Assembly (NCBI GenBank): GCA_964058805.1
Contig: CAXKVV010000152.1
Span: 185,911-249,910, forward strand
Direction of reading: 5' to 3'
Source of the DNA: Schoenoplectus triqueter
Taxonomy: Eukaryota > Streptophyta > Magnoliopsida > Poales > Cyperaceae
DNA length: 64,000 nt
In this document: piece by piece, positions 11,891 to 22,961 of the stretch
How positions within the stretch are numbered: position 1 is the stretch's first letter
Layout of the letters: each line of letters begins with the position of its first letter
The notes under the pieces: generated by a model
Database searches by the model: none
Told to the model about the DNA's origin: nothing
The model's input: only the letters and a program-made list of their open reading frames with translations
Program-made: the position numbers and the translations under genes

Positions 11891-13925
11891 ATGGATTTAC
11901 AGTCTCCTAAAAAGTATCTTTTAGTTCCAAAAGTGGCAACAGAAGCTCCAAACAAAGTCAAAGTTGTGTTTTCTGTTGCAGTTGTCATATACTTCTGCTA
12001 CATTATTCATTTCACTGGACTTACTAATGAAATTACCAATCACTTCGTCGGTGGTGATTGTTCCAAATCGAATGGGGACGTAGCTGCTACTAACCTAAGC
12101 CACCTTGTTTTTGGGATAGCAGGTTCAGTGAATTCATGGAAAACTCGACGTCCCTACATTGATCTATGGCGGCGCCCAAACCAGACACGTGGCGTCCTTT
12201 GGCTCGACAAGGAACCATCGCCTGATGAGCCTTGGCCTGCAACATCTCCTCCTTTTAAAGTACAAGAAAATGTTTCTAAATTTAAAGACTATGATCATCA
12301 TGGGATGCGGTTTGCAATCCGAATGACTCGGGTATATATATGTTGTATTATCTCTAATTCTGTTTTGAACTTTTGCAGTAGTTCAAATTTTTAAATTAAT
12401 TAAGTACATCGACATTAAGCACTCTTTCGTGTACACTCTGATAGGTTATGTTAGAGACATTTAATATGAACTTCACCAATGTAAGATGGTTTGTGATGGC
12501 TGATGATGACACAGTCCTCTTCATCGATAACCTGGTGGAGGTGCTCCAAAGGTGGAATCCATCAATTATCAGAGAAACTTGTCTGACAAAATTATTTTTT
12601 CTATTAAGCTTTTCAGACAAATTTAGTGTTTCTATTATTTACAGATACGACCACCGGAAGTACTATTACATGGGAGGATTATCAGAGTGTGTGGTCTCGA
12701 ACGCACAAAACTCGTTCGGGATGGCATTTGGTGGGGCAGGCATTGTAATGAGCTACCCTCTTTTCAGCGACTTGTCGAGGATACTCGACAGATGTATCAT
12801 GAGGTATCCCGATCTCTATGGAGACGACCATATCTTCATGTCCTGTGTTTCTGAGCTAGGGGTTTCTCTAACCAAATTGCCTGGCTTGCATCAGGTTAGA
12901 ATTCAGATAATTGTTAATTGATGGAATTGATAACAACTAATGGAATTGTTAACTAAATTGCCTGGCTTGTTAATTGATCAAAGCAAATGATTGATGTCAC
13001 ATATATACATTGGGAACTGCATAAAAAATTCCTCTAATAGTCTGAATATCTCATGCATGCAGTTTGATCTCCATGGAGATATATCAGGATTGTTATCAGC
13101 TCATCCTCTGGCCCCAGTTCTTTCATTCCACCACCTCGAAGCATTTGACCCCATCTTCCCCAACATGAACCGGGACACCGCTCTGCAGCACCTGATGAAG
13201 GCCACAAGGACCGATCATTCGCGTACCCTTCAGCAGACAGTCTGCTATGATCACAATCACAGCCTTTCCTTTTCCGTCTCCTGGGGTTATTCTGTCCACA
13301 TCTATGAGAAGTTGCACTCACCCACATACCTGCACACCCCGATTCAGACGTTTCAGTCGTGGGCTGGACAAGGGGATCCCCCGTTCATGTTTAATGTCCG
13401 ACTGGTGTCAAACGATCCCTGTCTAGCACCGCACGTCTTCTTCTTTGAAAATGTTGAGCGAACTAACACATCAGATCATATTACCACAAATTATGTCAGA
13501 AAAGCAGCAAGAGGACTGCTTGCATGTGCTAATAACTCGGCCGACTCAATTTCCAAAATTGTGCTTCTCTCTCCTATCCAACCATTTGATTGGGTAATTA
13601 ATTAATAAGTTAATTACTAAATTTGATTTGTAAGTTGTGGGCCATAAAAAATGGCTAAACGAACACTAAAATAACCACAGAGTCTAACAAAAATGAGACT
13701 TGATTACCTAAACTTTTTATGACGGCTAGCTTGCAGAGGTTACAAAGCATAAGCATAGCTTTATTTATTTCAATTTCCTATTTTTTTTCTTATTTTTTTA
13801 CCAATGCACAGGGTGAAGGTAAACGAGAGTGCTGCACGGTGACACAAAAGAATAGCAATGTTACGGAAATTAACATTAGATCATGTTTTGATGGCGAGGT
13901 TCCCCTGTGGAGTAGCCTCTCTTAA
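11891..13925 (+). CDS. DUF604/GT31 fringe-like glycosyltransferase
   Basis: Five exons: 11891-12331, 12445-12551, 12645-12894, 13063-13593 and 13812-13925. All introns are GT-AG, and the joined frame is open for 480 codons. The predicted protein is a type II membrane protein with one membrane segment at about residues 25-44, as expected in the Golgi. It then has the DUF604 blocks LVFGIAGS, YIDLWRRPN and RGVLWLD, a DDD metal-binding motif at 167-169 in WFVMADDDTVLF, AFGGAGIVMSYPL, HPLAPVLSFHHL, SVSWGY, and the C-terminal cysteine block RECCTV...RSCFDGE. The family (GT31-related, beta-1,3-galactosyltransferase/fringe-like) is expected to transfer a sugar from a nucleotide sugar in the Golgi lumen; the acceptor is unknown. 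Length is normal and nothing looks broken. The exon 2/3 and 4/5 joins restore the conserved VLQRYDHRKYYY and DWGEGKREC contexts, which supports these splice sites. Confidence 0.9.
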
Positions 13926-13996
13926 TTAAACATGTATTTGGAACGCACAGTTGTCCATGTATTTGGAGCGCCCCCTTTGTAACTATTTTATTGTTC

Positions 13997-14002
13997 AATA
14001 AA
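13997..14002 (+). terminator. Poly(A) signal of the GT31 gene
   Basis: AATAAA lies 71 bp after the stop codon in a T-rich stretch. Confidence 0.5.
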
Positions 14003-14280
14003 AATTTAAAGTATGTTTCTTCAGGAACTTCCATTATATATTAATTCAGTGTGAGTGTGTGACTGATATTTTTGTTTTCCACTGTGATGTTTCCGTTCTT
14101 TTTGAGTTGCCACAAGCGCAGGTTATTATATAAGCACTTAACAAATGACATTTCTTTTCGTCTGATTCTGCCAGATGATTAGGCCAGGTTCATTTTATGT
14201 TAAAAAAGCCTGATCAGTAAAACTTATGTATAGCAAGTGATTGACATATCTTCAAGTAGTCTTGTGAAACAAACACTTCC

Positions 14281-14490
14281 AAATGTTCCAAGTCTTATGG
14301 TTACTTCTAGGAGACTTCAATTTGATAAAGATCAATTTCAGAAACAAAAAGTTTGGTCGTATATATTCAACCACAATCAATGAACTCGAGCTTCAAGAAA
14401 TCCCCAAGTGTCCATCAGTAGACAATATGGTCTAGCAAAATGTGGAGTACGCCCAACCTTTCTGAACTGGATAGGATATTTCGGACTCAA
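14281..14490 (+). pseudogene. LINE endonuclease relic
   Basis: In one frame the sequence reads LLLGDFNLIKINFRNKKF and then INELELQEIPK. After a frame change it reads WSSKMWSTPNLSELDRIF. These words match the endonuclease domain of plant L1-type LINEs (GDFN catalytic motif; FTWSN...LDRIF block). Only this piece is recognisable, and it is interrupted by stops. Confidence 0.55.
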
Positions 14491-15836
14491 CAATAGACCA
14501 CTTGGCACTTACCCACCTCACACTGTTGATTTTCTTGGTTTAGCAGAAATATTTGATTAAGTAGAGATGAAGAAAGATAAACTGAAATTTCATCTATATC
14601 TATTTATATAAGAGTCTAATTAGCTGTTATACTGTAGTAAGTACTGTAACAACTGTAATATTTAAATTTCTAAGGTAACGATAACTTTTCTATACAAGAT
14701 ATACTTTCTATTTTAATTATTCTCAACACACCAACACTAATACATCTCCCAACAAACACATTTGATAATGCACCACTTAAGTTTGAGATCAACTTACCAT
14801 CCCAAGAAGAAAATGGCTCAAATTCGATGAAGTTCAAAACCTGATACAACAATGGCAGAACTTAAACTCAAAAGCAGGGGGTTTTAAAAAGTTGTATACA
14901 CCTTAACACTGTATCTCAAATTTTGAAAAAACTAAAATAAAAAAATATATTATAATTACACTATAAAATATCATAAATCTTTGATATATATATTAATTTT
15001 CAAAAAATTTGGAACCGCCCCTATGAGATTTGCTATTGTGATACAAAGACACCAATGGAATGGTCCACTGTCATAAAACATCTCCAAAATTGTTGTTATA
15101 GTTTTGACTTTTTAGATCGTCCAATTTTATCTATACACTGTAGATTAGAGTTGTGTTACGATTAGTTATGATTAGTTATGAAGTATAAAAATATTTTTAC
15201 AGTTCATATCATATCTTTTATTTTTCAAATTCAAAATATTGGTCCAACTTTTAACATGATATTTATATTGAAATATGCTCAGATATTAAATTTTATATTT
15301 TTAATAATTTTTTTCTATTTTTTGGAAGGGTGGACTAGAAAATTTATTGATCTAGTGATTTCTTAAACATTCAATAACAATGATTTTTCTATCCTTCAAA
15401 AAATAGAAAAAAGTTTTGAAAAAGATATATATAATTTCATCTCTAAACATATTTTACTATGACACGGAAATGCAATTATACAGTTAACATATTTTATTAT
15501 GACCCGAAAAATGTAATTATGCTATGCAGCTATGTGGCGTGGATCTGACTGGTGAGTTCGCTTTGTAAAAGGGCCTGATGTTTTCAAGAGAGTTCTCATG
15601 TCGTGACTCGTGAAGCTTTAAAAATTGGGCCTGGATGTTATTCATCAATTTTGGTCGTCAAGTTTTGTAAAAGCTTTTTTGAGAATTTTGGTCCTATTTG
15701 GGCTTAGTTTACTTTGTTCTATTAGAGGAGGCAATGCTCCATTTGGGGATGGATTTTCTTTTCCAAACATAGCCAATTAGCAGTATACAAGCTGTTTCAT
15801 GAGTCATGACCACAAATTATTTTTGTTTGCTTAGCA
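14491..15836. other. Intergenic, AT-rich
   Basis: No gene seen. There are short AT-rich ORFs and some local symmetry around 15310-15400 (CTATTTTTTGGAAGG against CCTTCAAAAAATAG) that may be a decayed MITE, but no clear termini were found. Confidence 0.4.
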
Positions 15837-15844
15837 CACTTGAC

Positions 15845-16172
15845 TAGAGGTAGCAGAATCCGACCCGACCCGACCCGACAAACCCGTCTGACCCGTCCGG
15901 ACCCGAACCCGATCCGACCCGATTTTTTAAGAAAGTCAAACTGATCCGACCCGATCTGAACCCGACCTGACCCGACCCGACCCGAGATCAAATGGCCTTC
16001 AATCCAATCGAAATCTATCAACGATCTGAAAAAACACAACATGTAAATTGACCCGACCCGACCCGACCCTGACCCGACCCGGCCCGACCTGATTTCTTCC
16101 AGAAAGTCAAACTAACCCGACCCGCCCGACCCGAACCCGAACCCGACCCGACCCGCCCGATTGCCACCTCTA
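15845..16172. mobile_element. hAT-type MITE with CCGAC-rich body
   Basis: A 328-bp element bounded by TAGAGGTAGCA on the left and TGCCACCTCTA on the right, an 11-bp inverted repeat with one mismatch. It is flanked by a perfect 8-bp target duplication CACTTGAC (15837-15844 and 16173-16180). The body is almost entirely CCCGACCCGA-type words. It includes a partial direct duplication: an 'agaaagtcaaact' segment occurs near 15931 and again near 16098. It has no coding capacity. Confidence 0.85.
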
Positions 16173-16180
16173 CACTTGAC

Positions 16181-16893
16181 TATGTTAACAAATATAATTA
16201 GGTAGTGATATTTCTCCCCCTTAATCCCCCATTAATAGACGAAAGGTTATACCATATCATTTTCTTTAGCGATTTTTGTGAAAATAAAGATAAAATATCA
16301 ATTGTTAAAATAACTTTTATTTTCACTAGATTGTCAATAGAACTCGCTTTAGCTTGGCGTGAGGGGGGTCAATATATCATATTGTTAGATTTTTCATAAA
16401 TAGTACAATTAATATAATTTCATTCCTGTAATATTTCAGAAATCTTAAAGATGTGCAAGATGCCACTATTTTATTAATTTGCATACCAAACTATAGGGAA
16501 AGAAAATCAAATAATATACGAGAGAGAAATAGTTGTCCAAGGCCACTATCAACCATTTCAAAAAGAGAGAGAGAAATAGTCGTTAAAGGAATAATTTGTT
16601 TTACAAAAGGAACATTTAAGGAAAGAAAAAATTATAATGTGCAAGAGAAAGAATTTGTGGTTCTAATTTTTCATTGGAATAATTAATGAAGTGTAAATTT
16701 GTCTTTATATTAAAACATTTAAAAGGAACTTGTGTTATAAAAGTATGGTATTGTTAATATCAGGACCCCTTTATTCAATAGGGACTAGCATAGCATGCCT
16801 ATATATGTTGCGTTACAGTAGTACAAAAGGTAGTTGCAAGTTGCATCGCGTGATATTAAAATATATTTTAATTCTATGGCAGCTTATTTGTTT
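16181..16893. other. Intergenic between two MITEs
   Basis: AT-rich, with purine-rich stretches (repeated GAGAGAAAT words near 16520-16580). No gene recognised. Confidence 0.4.
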
Positions 16894-16901
16894 GTTACAA
16901 A

Positions 16902-17227
16902 TAGGGTTTTAATGGTCGGATGGTATATTATTTTATTATTTTTTTATTCGATCCGAATATGATTTAATTAATTTTGAGTCAAAAAATCTTAATTCATATC
17001 CGACCGATCCGATCTGGTTAAAATAATTAAATATTTATTATTTATTTTTATAAAATTTTAAGCAATAAAATATTGATTATATAATTAATCTTAATTAATA
17101 TATATTTAAGCTTTAATTAGTATGATATAATTCAGGTCAAAAAAATTAAACTCATATCTGACTTATTTATTTTTAAATCATGTCGGATTGAATTAACTCT
17201 CGGATCAGGTCAATAATTAACACCCTA
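16902..17227. mobile_element. hAT-type MITE with perfect target duplication
   Basis: A 326-bp element beginning TAGGGTTTTAAT and ending, on the other strand, TAGGGTGTTAAT. It is flanked by GTTACAAA on both sides (16894-16901 and 17228-17235). It carries CGGATCGG/CCGATCC words in an AT-rich body, so it belongs with the other two TAGGG/TAGAG elements of the window. Confidence 0.82.
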
Positions 17228-17235
17228 GTTACAAA

Positions 17236-20200
17236 TCACAAGATTGGTTTTCACAACAAAAACTACGGGTCTTTCTTTGACTTCTAAAAGCACGTATCTT
17301 CTTGTCACGTTAATTAATAAATCCTGATCGTTGATATTTATATACCATGCATCTATTAATAAAAGAAAATACAATTCTATTTTACTAGAATAGTACGAGA
17401 ACTTCGAAATTATACTTTCTTCCCATTATTATGAGTACAGATCAGATGGGTTTATTTTAAATCAAACAAAGCAATTATTGAGATATATTAGTGGAATTTT
17501 TATTTAAACCAAAAATAAAGAAATTTGTTTAAATAAATAAGATATACACATTTCTAGTGAAAACAAACAAGTAATGTCCATGTGAATTACACGAAATTGA
17601 TTATGAACACTTTAACATTATTCAAGTGAATTACACGATATGCCGATACAAGAAAAAAAATCAAGTCGATATTAATTAAGAGCAGGCTAATTAATATCCA
17701 TGTATTGCAACAATAATAAAATAATGTTTGAATTGAATAAATGTTTCTTATCTGAAACTATTTTAAAATCAGCTAAAGCAATATTGAATTGCAAATGTAC
17801 ATCTTTTTGTTTTTGTCTATTGCTACTTAATTACAAAGAATTAAAAAAAAAGTTTATATATACCAATCGATAGATTGGCTTTTTTATCTTTAATTTTTTA
17901 ATATACATATTTCAGGTGTTTAAAAAATGCGCGCCGTTTCCATGTCATAATATTTACAAAAAACAAAGAAGTGGTTTGGATTTTAACCAGTCAATAATTG
18001 AATGAAACAAAGCTCAAAAACTACATGCGGTTCCAATGGCAAATTGGCAGCGATCAGCGATGTACTAACTGAAAGAAGTATAGTTTAGTCTCCAGACGTA
18101 TATTCATTTTGCAATATTTGTAGACCAATTAGTCCATCTTCATGCTAGCTTAATCAGAATCAATTGTCATATGCATGTCTGAATTGATATGGCCGACATA
18201 AAAGGCTCCAATAGGTTTATCTCATGCATGTAAAAGGTAAATTAGTATTGTTTTCTGTTTAATAAAATTTGAAATGCTTTTAGTAGAGGTTACTTTCGTA
18301 TTAAAATGGAAGTATTTTTTTATTTTACACAACAAAAGATTATCTTCAAATATTACATTTTTTTAAAAAAATTAAAGAAAATAAGATATATATATATATA
18401 TAGTATATAGTATATTCGTAAAAATTGCAAAAAAATAGTTTAATTAAATCAATGAAGATATTTGAAATCTAATGTTAGTACAGTCCTCGTTCTTCTTTCC
18501 TTTTGCACATTTGCAAAATATTATATAAAAGAAAAACGCAGCAACCTTCTACGTGGACTCATCCTCACTTTGCATGTGCAAGCCCGTGTGTTGTGGTTCT
18601 TTCTGGGCAAATTGGCAAGATCATGGTATTTTCCTACGAATTGTTTTAACTTTTAAAACTAAACAGAAAAACAAAAGCACATGAACAAAGGTTTTCTGTG
18701 GCGGGAATGAACTCGAAAAAAATAAGTGTGGCATGTTACCGTACGACTTCTCAAATCTCTAATATTTCAGTTAATCCATCAGGAACTTAAACATAAAATA
18801 ATGCCATTATATATGGTAGTGGGAGATACTTCCTGTTGTTTTCTCAAAATTTCATCAAATTTTATATTAATGTTAGAGACGAATGTTCATATTTCATCTC
18901 TGTGTTTACGAGCATAATTAATGGCATAAATGTTTAAGTTCCTAACTATATTTTTTTTTTTGCAAACTATCTATTTAAAACAAATCGGTTCATATTATAT
19001 CTTCAATTTATCAGTAGGAAAACTGATACTGTATTTGAAGCCATAAATTCACCATGCATACATGAAAAAAATTCCATCTAAATAATCTTATTGCAAATTA
19101 CGGCCTAATTAAACAACATACATATACTGTTATCAGACAACTATAGCATTGAGTATGAACTCAATTTTTTATTTATAGAAAATTTATTTCGGAATCATAG
19201 CCAATATAATAGTTGTCTGTAAATTAAAATTAGATAAAAGTCATTTTTGCATCTAAATTATTGTCTTTAGTACAATCAAGCTTTTGATTTTTTTATTATA
19301 TCAATATTTTAAAGTGTTATCTTTGGCTTTATTGAGATCTTGAATATATTTTTATTGGATTAAGTTCCAAAACTATTAAATTTGGTTCAATAAATCATCT
19401 ATTTATTTTTTTTTCTAACAAACAGTGCAGGAAGAAACATGTGATCGTCTTATTTTCTATTTGTTATTAGTTTTTTTTTATTGTAGGTCATCTTTATATT
19501 ACATTTAAATTCGACATCTATTTGTTTTAAAATGTCGGTGTTCACTTACTGATTTTGGTCGGGGTTTGAATCCACGACCTTAGCTGTAGTAACAATGTCA
19601 CTGATCATTTGTAGTTCAATACTTGACACTGTGTTCCTATTTGTTATTAATTTATTCGGTTGTTAATTTTTATTGTTAGCGGTTGATTCAATTGTTGATT
19701 TTTACTATTAATGGATGATTCAGTTGTTAATTTTTACTGCTACTAAGTTGATTCAATTGTTAAGTTTTACTGATATGACATTCAATCATTGATGAATTGA
19801 CATTAACCAAACAAATTATTCCTTATTTCTTTTGTCCATGTCCCTCGTTTCGTCTTTGAATCCGAAATTGAATCTGCTGCTCGCAGTTGGGCAATAAATT
19901 TCTGCCAACAATTAAATTGGGTCAATTATTATTCAGCAAATATTAACTCTAAATTTAGATGTTGGACCAATCTGTAAAATATATTAAATTAATTTGTAAA
20001 ATGTATAACATAAAAGAAATGTAAGTGAGCTGACTCTCCTCAATGTGGACAGCGGATTCGGTTCTCTTAATCTCTCTCCTCACATCTTCTCTATAAAAGT
20101 TCAGGGATTCTTTTTAACTAAATGTTGAGAAACTTTATTATAAAAAGGTCCAAAAATAATTGAACAAAAAAAAATTAATCCGATTAAACTAAAACATTCG

Positions 20201-21690
20201 AAGTACAAGAGGGACTTTTCCCCTTATACCTATTGCAAGAGGAATTATTGTTTTCTTTTAAATCTTACATAATTTCGACATCACCAGAACACCTTTTTGT
20301 CATATAAATTCCATCTTATATTGTAAGCTGTCATGGGTAAAAATACAAAAATGCATTATCACGACATAATTATTAAATATTTGTGATAATACTTAGATTA
20401 TGCAAACATTGTTTATTGCCTATTAACACTAATTAGCTAAAATTTTGCGCTTTATGTACATATTGCATCGATCAGGCGGTGAATGTTTTGCTAGTAGGCA
20501 ATTAATTCATGAATTAATGTCCCACAAAAAGAATGGCTTATATAAAAATGTCGAAATATCTTGTCACAGAAAATCATAGAGTGTGCTTTTCCGTATTCGA
20601 ACTAGAAGCTGCCTCTGTTCCAGCTAAGCGGATCCAATCATGATAGTTTTATCACTTATCAGACATAAATTAGTCAAAATAGATGCAAAAAATATTCTGC
20701 GCTGATAGAAGAAACAGTGGTCTAGTCACATGACTACTGAGTTTTTTTATAGAGCATCTATTACCTAAAAGGTTTTTGGATGGATTAGATGAATGGTCCT
20801 TGTGAGGAAAATATTAGTCAAATCTAAGCATCACATGTTGAGCCACTATAGACTATAGTGGACTTAAATAATTAAATATTAACCTATGTTAATTAATTTA
20901 ATCACTGTTAAGTTTTAAAGGCTGGAAATATGTGAAAATAGCATCAGGATCAAACATGTTACTTTGGCGCCTAACAGTTACTGTTGATATTTGTATATGT
21001 CAAAGGCCTATGGTAGATAAACAAATAATAATAATATATGGTAAGTAGTACATATATTATTGACAGGTTTAAGGTACAATTTAATGAGAATCTTAAAACA
21101 TTGGCAAATCTTTCTGTTATGCATGGTTAGATAGAAACATAACCAAAATTTAGAGTAGTAAATTACAATTTCAAATATTTGCTAAATCAGTTTTTTTTTT
21201 TGTTAAAGAATTCCAAAAGGCGTTTGAAGTAGTTTTCTATTTTAGATGGTCATCTTCATTATTTTAAGATATTTCCATAATTCCCTTTCTAGTTTGGCCC
21301 AAAAAAAAATTGAAAGAAAAGAAAAGAAAAAGGAAACAGTATTCATTCAACTTTTTTTGGAACTTATGCTTAATACGCAAGTCTTCGATGGATGCATCTG
21401 AGTTAACTAATTGACCTATCACTTATGTTTATGTTATAGTATTAGCCCTCTGTACATGTAACAAAATAACATAATGTTGCAGTTAATAACAAAATGCTCT
21501 CATGTGCAGCCTAAGAAAGAATTTTACACCAGGTTGGACATTTAAGCCGAGTAAATGTAACTAGCAAGTTCTCTCAGTCACATGTTTTCACTTGCATACA
21601 TGTGCTTTCACATTTGTTCTCATCACTGACACATTGTATTTTCCATGCACTCCATTTTACAAATAATATACATGCAAGTGGCCTACAAAT
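17236..21690. other. Long AT-rich intergenic stretch
   Basis: About 4.5 kb without recognisable coding exons. It contains a short TA microsatellite near 18386-18412 and a small degenerate tandem repeat at 19640-19780. The right end is presumably the promoter region of the peptide gene. Confidence 0.45.
19640..19780. repeat. Degenerate minisatellite, about 36-bp unit
   Basis: Three to four imperfect copies of a segment reading like GTTGATTCAATTGTT followed by a TTTTACT word. No gene or element explains it. Confidence 0.6.
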
Positions 21691-21705
21691 GAAGACTAGC
21701 TGAAC

Positions 21706-21713
21706 TATATAAG
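21706..21713 (+). promoter_or_regulatory. TATA box of the peptide gene
   Basis: TATATAAG lies 75 bp before the ATG at 21781, a normal plant spacing with a leader of about 45 bases. Confidence 0.6.
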
Positions 21714-21780
21714 TGCAATCAATGTTGCATCAATTAACTGCCACTAAATCTTTGCATCTTTCTCCAACAAAGATTTCACC

Positions 21781-22044
21781 ATGAAAGCCTTGCATTGTTT
21801 TCTCTCAATCCTGTCTGCTTTGTTACTTCTTCATCACTGTCTGAGTATCACCTTAGCTGCCTCATTGGATAGAGAAATAACACAAGACAAGTTTCAACCG
21901 AGAAGGATGTTACAAGCCATAGATACAAGTACCATTGACACGAAAAACTTTCATGATGTAGCAGATAAGAAGTCTCAGATAGAGGCAAATGCTAGAGTCA
22001 GAAGGATGCCAAATAGCAAGGCTAATCCTGCACACAATTATTGA
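21781..22044 (+). CDS. Small secreted peptide precursor, PSY/RGF-like end
   Basis: An 87-residue single-exon frame with a TATA box at proper distance. Residues 1-27 form a typical signal peptide (hydrophobic core SILSALLLL, small residues at ITLAAS). The middle is hydrophilic, with a dibasic site RRML at 41-44. The C-terminus is ARVRRMPNSKANPAHNY. This resembles post-translationally processed plant peptide hormones. ANPxH matches the core of PSY peptides (family pattern DYxxxxANPxH), and PxHN close to the C-terminus also fits RGF/CLEL/GLV peptides. The tyrosine-sulfation DY expected at the start of either motif is replaced by RM or RR here. No function is claimed. It is either a divergent family member or another small-peptide family. 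It lies tail to tail with the CID gene. Confidence 0.6.
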   Translation: MKALHCFLSILSALLLLHHCLSITLAASLDREITQDKFQPRRMLQAIDTSTIDTKNFHDVADKKSQIEANARVRRMPNSKANPAHNY

Positions 22045-22681
22045 GCTCGCTCTTAGCTTAGAATTGAAGAGAATATTATGTGCTCTCTTCTAATGTTTTG
22101 TAGTTCGTTAGTTATACTTCTTCTTGCGTCCTTATTTATTTATTTATTTTTCTAGTTTCTTTGATGGTCGTAGCAAGCAAGAAGGATGCTCTCCTTGTAA
22201 TTACCAAACAAAACAGGAACTGTCTTTGTAGCCTATAATGCAGGGTAGAAAATGTTCATACGAGCTTTAATAGTTTCCTCGTAGTTTTCTTTGTGCCAAT
22301 TCAAGCAGCACTTTTTAATCCGATTGTACTTCCTTAAGCCAAGCTCCCATATACTGAATTTTATGCTTGGAAAAAACAGATTTAGTGTAGCATTTACATG
22401 ACACAAGTGGAGGAATATATGAATCCGATGGGTTAAATTTGCCATTGTGTCGGATATCGAAATTGATTGCCACAACATTATAATCTATTTTGATTTTTCA
22501 CAATACTGTTATGTGCATGATTACTACTGTGTGGAGATGAGGTGTAGTATAGATAATCCAAATGCGACTTGCGCAGCATGTGCAATTTGATTCATCTGGT
22601 TTTTAATTATATGTATAACCAAACCACGTCCAGAAGCAGGAGTAAATAAAAAACAGACCACCGCAATGATCATTTTCCCTA

Positions 22682-22687
22682 TTTATT
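22682..22687 (-). terminator. Poly(A) signal of the CID-domain gene
   Basis: AATAAA on the minus strand, about 275 bp past the stop codon at 22962-22964. The peptide gene ends about 0.6 kb away on the other strand. Confidence 0.4.
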
Positions 22688-22961
22688 ATCCTAAAGTTAG
22701 AATATGTACTGATACAGACAGCGCTGAACCTAGTTTAAAAGTATAATACAAGGTAAATAATAACAGTATCTGTGCTTACGCCGAACAAACTCAAGTACCT
22801 CTAGCTTAACTCTGTTCCAGTTGAAGAAGCACATATAGAACATCTATTACACCAAATTAAACTCCACGCAATAAACTAAGAGGAAGCAGCAGCATAATAT
22901 ACACATTTTAATCCGACTGGGATCATTTAATCTGTCCCTCCCACAACAGAACCAATATAAA

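Noticed and set aside
12396..12620. Minus-strand frame over the GT31 gene, and 13034-13327
   Set aside because: Shadows of real exons on the plus strand, where splice joins restore conserved glycosyltransferase blocks.
19545..19600. tRNA-like B-box word GGTTTGAATCC
   Set aside because: No matching A box, acceptor stem or cloverleaf could be built around it.
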